A stretch of 5,564 bases of DNA, taken from Alphaproteobacteria bacterium (lineage in GTDB: Bacteria; Pseudomonadota; Alphaproteobacteria; Bin95). The notes under the pieces were generated by a model. It saw only the letters and a list, made by a program, of their open reading frames with translations, did no database searches and was not told the DNA's origin. Of the stretch, positions 1 through 4,965 are shown in pieces (the stretch's first letter is position 1; the number at the start of each line of letters is the position of its first letter). The DNA lies in contig JAJECF010000052.1 of the NCBI GenBank assembly GCA_022822125.1, positions 1-5,564 on the forward strand, in the 5' to 3' direction. A program made the translations under genes and the position numbers.

Positions 1-140
1 CGCCGCCCCCGGCCGGCGTCAGGTCGGTACAGAAATCCGCGTCGAGAACCGCCATGCGCGAGACGGTAGCGCATGCCCGAAGTAGTTACCAGTCAGAAAA
101 TTCGTGGCAGTCTACGATCCCCCGGGACCCGAACGGATAC
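1..140. other. Left-edge segment unrelated to the TRAP gene; possible breakpoint
   Basis: To the left of about position 140 the TRAP-protein similarity stops, and I recognise nothing in its place. No minus-strand frame here continues a DctP-type protein. A short minus-strand frame beginning with ATG at 55-53 (MAVLDADFCTDLTPAGGG) runs off the left edge. It could be the start of another gene, but it has no clear ribosome binding site and I do not recognise it. No terminal inverted repeat, target duplication or tRNA end is visible. The segment may be a genomic rearrangement junction or an assembly artefact. Confidence 0.35.
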
Positions 141-482
141 GGTCATCGGCAGCGAGTTGGTCATCGCGCCGAACGGAAGGGCGGAGGTGAAATAGCCCTG
201 AACGACCGAGCCCATGTCGATGGCGCCCTTGGAGACCAGGTCCAGGATTTCGTTCGACTTCCCGAGCGCGCCGCCGAAATGCATCTTCACCTTGATCTTG
301 CCGCCGGAACGTTTCTCGACCTCCTCGGCGAACCACATTGCCGGGCCGTTCATATAGACGGCCTTCGGGAAGCCGGTCGCGTAGCGGAACGTGAGTTCCG
401 GGTAGTCCTCCGCCTGGGCCTGCAAGGAGCCTGCTGCCAACAAGGCCATACCCGCAAGACTCGCCTTCAAGATCTTCTGCAT
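93..482 (-). CDS. Truncated TRAP transporter substrate-binding protein (DctP family)
   Basis: This is the N-terminal third of a periplasmic solute-binding protein of a TRAP transporter, which captures organic acids and passes them to the DctQM membrane subunits. The frame gives 129 residues; family members usually have about 320-360. Residues 1-24 form a signal peptide: a Lys near the start, a hydrophobic core (LAGMALLAAG), and an AQA cleavage site before EDYPE. DctP-like features follow: FRYATGFP, AMWFAEEVEKRSGGKIKV (about 49-66), GGALGKSNEILDLVSKGAID (about 70-89). Similarity ends near residue 114 (LPMT), and the last 15 residues look out of frame or foreign before a TGA. The ATG at 482 is chosen because AGGAAGGAAGGA (502-491) lies 8 bases upstream. 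It is the last gene of the minus-strand cluster, 65 bp after the dioxygenase. No DctQ or DctM is visible. Family assignment is secure; the truncation may be biological or an assembly effect. Confidence 0.85.
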   Translation of the reverse strand: MQKILKASLAGMALLAAGSLQAQAEDYPELTFRYATGFPKAVYMNGPAMWFAEEVEKRSGGKIKVKMHFGGALGKSNEILDLVSKGAIDMGSVVQGYFTSALPFGAMTNSLPMTVSVRVPGDRRLPRIF

Positions 483-547
483 TGTGTGTGTCCTTCCTTC
501 CTCGGCGGTAACAACACTGCTTCTCCGCAATAGCCGTCCTGCCGCAG

Positions 548-1390
548 CTAGCGCGGCTTGCGCCGGCGGCCGCCTGTGCCGTCGAACAGGATCTGCTCGC
601 GCCGTTCGGCATCGGCCGCGACCCTCTCGAAGTCCGCGTCGTCCATCCGGCCGGCGGGCGGGGGCACGATGGCGAAGTGCCCGAAGCGGTCCTCGCCCGC
701 CACCAGCGCCACCTCGGTTTCCGGGCCGGAGCGCGCGCGCATGGAGGGCGCGATATAGCGGATGGCCGCGCCGATGCGCCGGTCGCCGGTGGCGTTCGGG
801 CCGGAGGCGTGGAACAGGTGGCCGTGGTGCAGCGAGGCCTGGCCCGGCCGGAGCACGACATCGACCGCGGCGTCCTCGTCCACCTCGACCTGGATTTCCT
901 GGCCCCGGGTCAGCAGGTTATCGGCGGCGAAGCTGTCGGCATGCGGGACGATCCGCTCCCGGTGGCTGCCGGGGATGAAGCGCATGCAGCCGCTCTCCTC
1001 CGTCGCCGGCGAGAGCGCCACCCAGAGCGTCGTCTCCTCCGCCTTGTCGAGGCCCCAATAGGTCAGGTCCTGGTGCCAGGAAACATAGCTCGGCGTGTTC
1101 GCCTCCTTGATGAACAACCCGGACCCCCAGACCATGACATCGGGCCCGAGCACTGCCTGCGCCGCTTCCACCATCTTCGGATGGCGGACCAGCCGGTCGA
1201 AAGACGGAAGGACGCGCGCCGGGAAGCCCCGCAGCAGGCCGAGACGCTTCCGGTCGTCGGCAAGCTCGGCCTCGCCGCGCTCAAGGTCGGCGCGCAGCTC
1301 CCCGGCTTCCGCCTCAGTCACGATATCGAGCGGAAAGACGAAGCCGTCGCGGGCGTAGTCGAGGGCGATTTTCGAGTCGGTCATGTTCAT
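548..1390 (-). CDS. Phytanoyl-CoA dioxygenase (PhyH) family Fe(II)/2-oxoglutarate oxygenase
   Basis: A 280-residue cytoplasmic non-haem iron oxygenase. Such enzymes couple oxidative decarboxylation of 2-oxoglutarate to hydroxylation of a substrate. The iron triad is visible: His106-x-Asp108 in SWHQDLTYWG, and distal His194 in LFHASGPN. Arg205, 11 residues beyond the distal His, matches the spacing of the 2-oxoglutarate-binding Arg in human PHYH (His264, Arg275). FIPGSHR (138-144) is also typical. Length is normal for the family, and the C-terminus ends in a basic tail (GGRRRKPR). It lies 53 bp after the second aldolase-like gene and 65 bp before the TRAP gene, so it is probably co-transcribed. 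Two start codons are possible: ATG 1390 and ATG 1384 (MTDSK). Neither has a well-placed Shine-Dalgarno; the GGAGAGG near 1419 is too far away. A longer upstream frame would overlap the aldolase gene and is less likely. Catalytic competence is supported by motifs; the substrate is unknown. Confidence 0.88.
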   Translation of the reverse strand: MNMTDSKIALDYARDGFVFPLDIVTEAEAGELRADLERGEAELADDRKRLGLLRGFPARVLPSFDRLVRHPKMVEAAQAVLGPDVMVWGSGLFIKEANTPSYVSWHQDLTYWGLDKAEETTLWVALSPATEESGCMRFIPGSHRERIVPHADSFAADNLLTRGQEIQVEVDEDAAVDVVLRPGQASLHHGHLFHASGPNATGDRRIGAAIRYIAPSMRARSGPETEVALVAGEDRFGHFAIVPPPAGRMDDADFERVAADAERREQILFDGTGGRRRKPR

Positions 1391-1443
1391 GGCTTGGCGA
1401 TGCGGCCTTGCGGCCCTCTCCACTGTCGGCGTTTGCGTGCGTG

Positions 1444-2211
1444 TCAGTCCCGGTAGCTCGGATCGTCCCGGTCGAGCATTTCGAGATAGGCGGGCCAATC
1501 ATTGTCCCGGGCAGGCTGGGCGAGGAATTCGTCGAACTGCGCGGCCGTCTTCTCGCAAACCGACGCGGGCGGCATGTCGAGCCCGGTCCCCGCCGCATGC
1601 GCCGCCGCCATGGCGTCCAGCTGCGAGGCGCAGGCGCGCTCCAGCTCGAACAGCAGCACCCATGTCATCGGGATCGACGGGCCGGCGGCGAGCAGGCCGT
1701 GATTCTTCAGCACCAGCGCGCGCCCGTTGGGGCCGATGTCGCGCGCCAGCCGCTCGCGCTCGTCCATGTCCGTCTCGCGGCTCTCCCAGTCGTGGTAGCC
1801 GACGCGCCCGTGGAAGGCCATGGCCGTCTGCGAGATCGGCAGCAATTCGGTATCCAGCGAGGCGAGCGCCATGCCGGGCGCGGTGTGGGTATGCGCCGTG
1901 CAGGCCACGTCCGGGCGCGCGTCGAGCACCGCGGAATGCAGCATGATGCCGACCGCGTTGAGCGGGCTGCCGGTCTCCAGCGGGTCGCCCCCGTCGCGGT
2001 CGGTCTTGACGAGGGAGGACGCCGTGATCTCCTCGAACATGAGGCCGTAGGGGTTGAGGAGGAAACGGTCCGGCTCATCGGGCACGCGCGCCGAGAAGTG
2101 CGTCAGCGCCAGGTCGGAGAGGTCGTGCTTCGCCGCCAGCCGGAAGACGGCCGCCAGGTTGACGCGCGCCTCCCATTCGGCCTCGGAAACGCGGGATCGG
2201 ATATCGGTCAT
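1444..2211 (-). CDS. Class II aldolase/adducin family protein, second tandem copy
   Basis: A 255-residue class II aldolase/adducin-fold protein. The zinc-binding histidines are present: His107 and His109 in AHTHT, and His171 in LKNHG. Other family blocks are THFSARVP (37-44), FLLNPYGLMFEEITASSLVK (50-69) and FHGRVGYH (133-140). Aligning the RPD and HSAV blocks with E. coli FucA puts Gly88 at the place of the catalytic acid (Glu73), so classical fuculose-phosphate-type aldol cleavage is doubtful. This is common among adducin-like members of unknown function. It follows its paralogue by 16 bp. The upstream GGGGAG, 10 bases before ATG 2211, fixes this start over a longer frame that would run into the preceding gene. 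By eye it is about half identical to that paralogue. Likely cytoplasmic. Family is certain; the reaction (aldolase, epimerase, decarboxylase or dehydratase) cannot be told from sequence. Confidence 0.88.
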   Translation of the reverse strand: MTDIRSRVSEAEWEARVNLAAVFRLAAKHDLSDLALTHFSARVPDEPDRFLLNPYGLMFEEITASSLVKTDRDGGDPLETGSPLNAVGIMLHSAVLDARPDVACTAHTHTAPGMALASLDTELLPISQTAMAFHGRVGYHDWESRETDMDERERLARDIGPNGRALVLKNHGLLAAGPSIPMTWVLLFELERACASQLDAMAAAHAAGTGLDMPPASVCEKTAAQFDEFLAQPARDNDWPAYLEMLDRDDPSYRD

Positions 2212-2227
2212 CGGCTCGGCGCTCCCC

Positions 2228-2998
2228 TCAGTGCCGCCAGGAGGAATCGGCCTGGTCGAGCAGGCGGAGCTGCGATTCCCAGCCGTCATAGGGGTTGTAG
2301 CTGCGATTGGCCCGCGGGCGCCTCTCCTGCTCGTCGAGGAAGGCGTCGGAGAGGGTCGCCAGCGGCGCGCCGGTGGCCTCGGCCAGCATCTGCGTCTTCG
2401 CCGCCTTTTCCAGGTCGTAGAGCCGCGCCCAGGCCTCGCGGATGCTGCGCCCGCAGACCAGGAAGCCGTGGTTCTTGAGCACCATGACCTCGGCGTCGCC
2501 CATGTCGTCGATCAGCCGGTCGCGCTCGTCCAGGTCGAACGCGATGCCCTCATAACCGTGATAGGCGATGCGCCCGTGGAACTGCATCGCCTTCTGGTTC
2601 AGCGGCCGCAGGCCCTGCGGCAGCGCCGCCAGCGCGATGCCGGTGCGGGTGTGGGTGTGCGCGACGCAGGCAAGGTCCGGCCGCGCCATGTGGACGGCGG
2701 AGTGGATGGTGAAGCCGGCGGCGTTGACCCCGTAGCGGTTCTCGCCCAGCAGATTGCCCTCCGTGTCCACCTTGACCAGGTTGGACGCCGTGACCTGCTC
2801 GAACAGGAGGCCGTAAGGGTTGAGGAGGAACGCATGCCCGTCTCCCGGCACCCGTGCGGAGAGGTGGGTGTAGGTCAGGTCGGTCATGCCGTGCCGGGCG
2901 CAGAGGCGGTAGAGCGCGGCGAGATCGACCCGCACGGCCCATTCCTCCGCGCTGACGCGGTCCTGCATCGAATGGTCGGCGGCATGGGAATCGGGCAT
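2228..2998 (-). CDS. Class II aldolase/adducin family protein, first tandem copy
   Basis: A 256-residue class II aldolase/adducin-fold protein and the first gene of the minus-strand cluster. Zinc ligands are His114 and His116 (AHTHTRTG) and His177 (LKNHGFLVCG). Family blocks include THLSARVPG (44-52), FLLNPYGLLFEQVTASNLVK (57-76), NAAGFTIHSAVH (92-103) and FHGRIAYHGYE (140-150). At the position of the FucA catalytic Glu73 there is Gly95, as in the next gene. Related proteins include OtnC-type decarboxylases and many uncharacterised adducin-like enzymes. ATG 2998 is chosen because GAGGAG (3012-3007) sits 8 bases upstream; an internal Met at 2968 has no such site. A much longer open frame continuing upstream is only the antisense of the dehydrogenase gene. 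The 99-bp gap to the divergent dehydrogenase should hold the promoter of this cluster. Function beyond the family is unknown. Confidence 0.9.
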   Translation of the reverse strand: MPDSHAADHSMQDRVSAEEWAVRVDLAALYRLCARHGMTDLTYTHLSARVPGDGHAFLLNPYGLLFEQVTASNLVKVDTEGNLLGENRYGVNAAGFTIHSAVHMARPDLACVAHTHTRTGIALAALPQGLRPLNQKAMQFHGRIAYHGYEGIAFDLDERDRLIDDMGDAEVMVLKNHGFLVCGRSIREAWARLYDLEKAAKTQMLAEATGAPLATLSDAFLDEQERRPRANRSYNPYDGWESQLRLLDQADSSWRH

Positions 2999-3097
2999 GG
3001 CGTGAACTCCTCGGACGGCCCTTCGCGGCTGCCTGCTTTGCGGCGCGCGAATTCCGCATAGGATAGCCGCAAACCCGCAAGCGAAGGAACCGCTTCC
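2999..3097. promoter_or_regulatory. Divergent promoter region between aldolase-like cluster and dehydrogenase
   Basis: This gap separates two divergent starts and must hold the controls for both unless transcription enters from elsewhere. It contains the two Shine-Dalgarno sites (GAGGAG 3012-3007 on minus; AAGGA 3084-3088 on plus) and an 8-bp perfect inverted repeat, TTTGCGGC (3037-3044) and GCCGCAAA (3066-3073), with 21 bases between. Weak sigma70-like -10 candidates lie at 3059-3064 on plus (TAGGAT) and on the opposite strand nearby (TATCCT). No convincing -35 partner is seen, so I do not call a promoter box. Confidence 0.45.
3037..3073. repeat. Inverted repeat TTTGCGGC-N21-GCCGCAAA, candidate operator
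   Basis: Two perfect 8-bp arms flank 21 bases that include a TAGGAT motif resembling a -10 box. The arms are centred about 29 bases apart, close to three helical turns, and lie between divergent starts. That fits an operator bound by a dimeric regulator over both promoters, but no such regulator gene is assigned to it. An mRNA hairpin with so long a loop is less likely. Confidence 0.35.
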
Positions 3098-3979
3098 ATG
3101 AGCATCGGCTATGTCGGCCTCGGCAATATGGGCGGGGCGCTGGCCCGGCGCCTTGCCCTCACGCACCCGCTGCGTGTCTTCGACCTGCGCACGGAGGCGA
3201 TGCAGGCGCTGGCGGAGCAGAATTGCACGCCCGTCCAGTCCGCCGCGGCGCTGGGCGCGGAATGCGGAACCGTGCTGACCTGCCTGCCGACCTCGGACGA
3301 TGTGCGCCGCGCCGTGTTCGGGCCGGGCGGGCTCGCCGAGGGCATGAGCGCCGGCGGCATCATTCTCGACCAGACCACCGGCGACCCGAACGCGACCCGC
3401 GCCATGGCGGCGGAACTCGCGGAACACGGCATCCGGCTGATCGACGCGCCGGTCTCCGGCGGCAGGCAGGGCGCGGACGCCGGCACCATCGCCATCATGG
3501 TCGGCGCGGAGGACGCGGACTATGCCGAGGTGCTGCCGATGCTCCACGCCATCAGCCCCAATGTCTTCCATTGCGGCGGCGTCGGCACGGGCCATGTCAT
3601 GAAGCTCGTGAACAATGTGATCGCGGCGTCGGCCTATGCGGTCTCCTGCGAGGCGGTTGCGATGGGCGTCAAGAACGGGCTTGAATTCTCCAAGGCCGTC
3701 GAGGTGCTGAACAAGGGCTCGGGCCGGACCTACATGTCCGAAGTCATGTTGGCGGCCCAGGTCGAGGGGCCGCACCCGTTCGGCTTTGGGCTCGCGCTGA
3801 TGCACAAGGACGTGCGCCTGGCGACCCAGCTCGGCGCGGACAGCGCCGCGCCCATGTTCGTCGCCAATGTCGTGCGCGAGCTGCACCAGGCCTCGCTCGC
3901 CCATCTCGGCCAGGAGGCCGATGTGACCGAACTGATACGAACCGTGGAGCGCAATTCGGACGTAAAGGTCGTGCCGTAG
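3098..3979 (+). CDS. Beta-hydroxyacid dehydrogenase (3-hydroxyisobutyrate dehydrogenase / tartronate-semialdehyde reductase family)
   Basis: A 293-residue NAD(P)-dependent beta-hydroxyacid dehydrogenase, full length for the family. It should interconvert a beta-hydroxyacid and its semialdehyde or keto form in the cytoplasm. The Rossmann motif is GLGNMG (7-12). DQTTGDP (91-97) is the usual loop, DAPVSGG (116-122) is the substrate-binding signature, and GHVMKLVNN (165-173) carries the catalytic Lys169 and Asn173. MHKDVRLA (235-242) contributes to the C-terminal domain. The acidic Asp29 after the second beta strand (VFDLR), rather than the Asn-Arg seen in NADP-dependent members, suggests NAD preference. 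Start ATG 3098 has AAGGA (3084-3088) nine bases upstream. It diverges from the aldolase-like cluster and converges with the LysR gene, 24 bp away. LtnD, 3-hydroxyisobutyrate dehydrogenase and tartronate-semialdehyde reductase share this fold, so substrate is open. Confidence 0.9.
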   Translation: MSIGYVGLGNMGGALARRLALTHPLRVFDLRTEAMQALAEQNCTPVQSAAALGAECGTVLTCLPTSDDVRRAVFGPGGLAEGMSAGGIILDQTTGDPNATRAMAAELAEHGIRLIDAPVSGGRQGADAGTIAIMVGAEDADYAEVLPMLHAISPNVFHCGGVGTGHVMKLVNNVIAASAYAVSCEAVAMGVKNGLEFSKAVEVLNKGSGRTYMSEVMLAAQVEGPHPFGFGLALMHKDVRLATQLGADSAAPMFVANVVRELHQASLAHLGQEADVTELIRTVERNSDVKVVP

Positions 3980-4003
3980 TCGCACGGTCGATACCCGAGG
4001 CCC

Positions 4004-4882
4004 TCACGCCGAGCGCTTGAGACACTCCACCAGGCTGGCGACGATCGGCCAGCCCGCGATGGCGTGCGGATAGGCCACGGAGTAGGGCCGGTCGATCCGC
4101 ATTTCCGGGGCCTCGACGCGCCGAAGCCGTCCGGCTTCCAGATGGTGCGCCGCCGTCATCGCCGGAACCAGCGCAACGCCAAGCCCGGCGAGAGCGCACT
4201 GGATCGCCGCGCTGCTGGTCGTGACGCGCAGCCCGGCGCCGGCGTCGATGACCCGCTCGCCGGAAAGAAAGTCGCTCCAGTTCGGGCTTGTTGCGTAGTC
4301 GGTTCCCCAGTCCGTATGGATCAGCGCCTTGTCGGGCAATGCCGGCACCGATGCGCCGTAACAGGCGATGACGGCCGGTGTTGCGATGGCGATGATCCGG
4401 TCGCGGAACAGCACCTCCGTGCAATAGTCCGCATAGAGCGAATGTCCGTGGAAAATCCGCATATGCACACGGTCGCGGTTGAAGTCGACGGGATCGTCCT
4501 CGATCCTGATATCCACCTGCCGGTCGCCGCCGTCCGCGAGCCAGTCGGCCAGCCGCAAGGGGAGCCAGGTTTCGGCTACGGAAGGCAGCGCGCTCAGCAC
4601 GAAGCGGGCGCGCCGGGTGATCCCCTGCATCCGTTCGGAAAGATCGCCGATCGCCGTGAGCGCGTTGGCCAGCGGCGGATAGGCGCTCAGCCCCGCTTCG
4701 GTCAGCGACAGCCGGTTGCCCTGGCGCAGGAAGAGCGTGCGGCCCCAGAAATGCTCCAGGACCTTCACCTGCTGGCTGATCGCGGCCGAAGTGACCCCGA
4801 GATCACGGGCGGCGGCGGCGAAGGAGCCTGTCCGCGCTGCCGCCTCGAAGGCGCGAAGCGGTTTGAGAGGGGTATCCACCAT
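4004..4882 (-). CDS. LysR family transcriptional regulator, GcvA-like
   Basis: A 292-residue LysR-type regulator. The N-terminal winged helix-turn-helix spans about residues 5-64: LKPLRAFEAAARTGSFAAAA, then LGVTSAAISQQVKVLE as the recognition helix, and the wing LFLRQGNRLSLTEAG. The rest is the periplasmic-binding-like effector domain, with VLSALPSVAETWLP (95-108) and ALAGLGVALVPAM (230-242). The LRAFEAAAR opening resembles the GcvA subgroup. It is divergent from the M24 gene across 83 bp, so that gene, together with its own, is the expected target. The effector is unknown. Start choice is open: AGGGG lies only two bases before ATG 4882, and the adjacent GTG 4879 would have better spacing. 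A longer upstream frame (to 4957) covers the intergenic palindromes and is unlikely. The gene ends 24 bp from the convergent dehydrogenase, with no clear terminator hairpin between them. Confidence 0.92.
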   Translation of the reverse strand: MVDTPLKPLRAFEAAARTGSFAAAARDLGVTSAAISQQVKVLEHFWGRTLFLRQGNRLSLTEAGLSAYPPLANALTAIGDLSERMQGITRRARFVLSALPSVAETWLPLRLADWLADGGDRQVDIRIEDDPVDFNRDRVHMRIFHGHSLYADYCTEVLFRDRIIAIATPAVIACYGASVPALPDKALIHTDWGTDYATSPNWSDFLSGERVIDAGAGLRVTTSSAAIQCALAGLGVALVPAMTAAHHLEAGRLRRVEAPEMRIDRPYSVAYPHAIAGWPIVASLVECLKRSA

Positions 4883-4894
4883 GTCCCCTATCGA

Positions 4895-4905
4895 AAGAAT
4901 TTCTT
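4895..4905. repeat. Palindrome AAGAA-T-TTCTT
   Basis: A perfect 5-1-5 inverted repeat in the leader of the LysR gene, 13 bases upstream of its ATG. Its centre (4900) is 23 bases from the centre of the next palindrome (4923), roughly two helical turns. That would suit two dimers of a LysR tetramer binding the same face. It could also be chance in AT-rich DNA. Confidence 0.35.
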
Positions 4906-4915
4906 GGGGTCCATA

Positions 4916-4930
4916 AATAGATAATCTATT
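4916..4930. promoter_or_regulatory. Palindrome AATAGAT-A-ATCTATT, candidate LysR operator
   Basis: A perfect 7-1-7 inverted repeat in the middle of the divergent gap. It overlaps a GATAAT that could serve as the -10 box of the M24 gene. The symmetry and position fit a regulator site. The classic LysR T-N11-A spacing is not exact here: the nearest symmetric T/A pair gives T-N9-A. Binding by the adjacent LysR protein is inference. Confidence 0.45.
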
Positions 4931-4931
4931 G

Positions 4932-4947
4932 CTTGCAGGACAGCAAG
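4932..4947. repeat. Inverted repeat CTTGC-N6-GCAAG
   Basis: Perfect 5-bp arms separated by AGGACA, immediately after the central palindrome and 18 bases before the M24 start codon. It includes a T-N11-A spacing (T4933 to A4945), though not symmetrically. It could be a further operator half-site pair or a small hairpin in the M24 leader. Confidence 0.3.
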
Positions 4948-4965
4948 TCCATAGCACCGCAGGGC

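Larger units (their letters stand above)
4883..4965. promoter_or_regulatory. AT-rich divergent control region between LysR and M24 genes
   Basis: This 83-bp gap is visibly richer in A and T than the rest of the window and is where a LysR regulator would bind to control itself and its divergent neighbour. It holds three perfect inverted repeats (4895-4905, 4916-4930, 4932-4947). A GATAAT at 4920-4925 on the plus strand is a good -10 candidate for the M24 gene and lies inside the central palindrome. A -35 at standard spacing is not clear, as expected for an activator-dependent promoter. The role is inferred from position and symmetry. Confidence 0.55.

Noticed and set aside
677..1456. A 259-residue plus-strand open frame opposite the dioxygenase gene.
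   Set aside because: It is the antisense shadow of a gene with clear PhyH motifs. Its Arg/Ala/Pro-rich content and lack of any recognisable domain fit GC-rich frame shadowing.
1391..1498. A 36-residue N-terminal extension of the dioxygenase starting at 1498.
   Set aside because: It would overlap the end of the preceding aldolase-like gene, is Arg/Pro-rich and does not look like the PhyH N-terminus. The fold begins just after ATG 1390.
1408..3061. Long plus-strand open frames (356 and 335 residues) across the two aldolase-like genes.
   Set aside because: Both lie opposite well-supported coding sequence, and their translations show no family motif. The similar shadow pattern over both genes follows from their being paralogues.
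2999..3985. A minus-strand open frame continuing upstream of the first aldolase-like gene, giving an apparent 585-residue protein.
   Set aside because: The extra 329 residues are exactly antisense to the dehydrogenase gene, have low-complexity His/Arg/Gly-rich composition and match no family. A strong Shine-Dalgarno marks the real start at 2998.
3980..4003. A possible bidirectional terminator between the convergent dehydrogenase and LysR genes.
   Set aside because: Only a 3-bp stem (GGT/ACC) is visible and there is no T-run in either direction. I see no support for an intrinsic terminator.
4064..4924. A 286-residue plus-strand open frame opposite the LysR gene.
   Set aside because: The minus strand encodes an unmistakable LysR helix-turn-helix and effector domain, and the plus frame shows no family motif.
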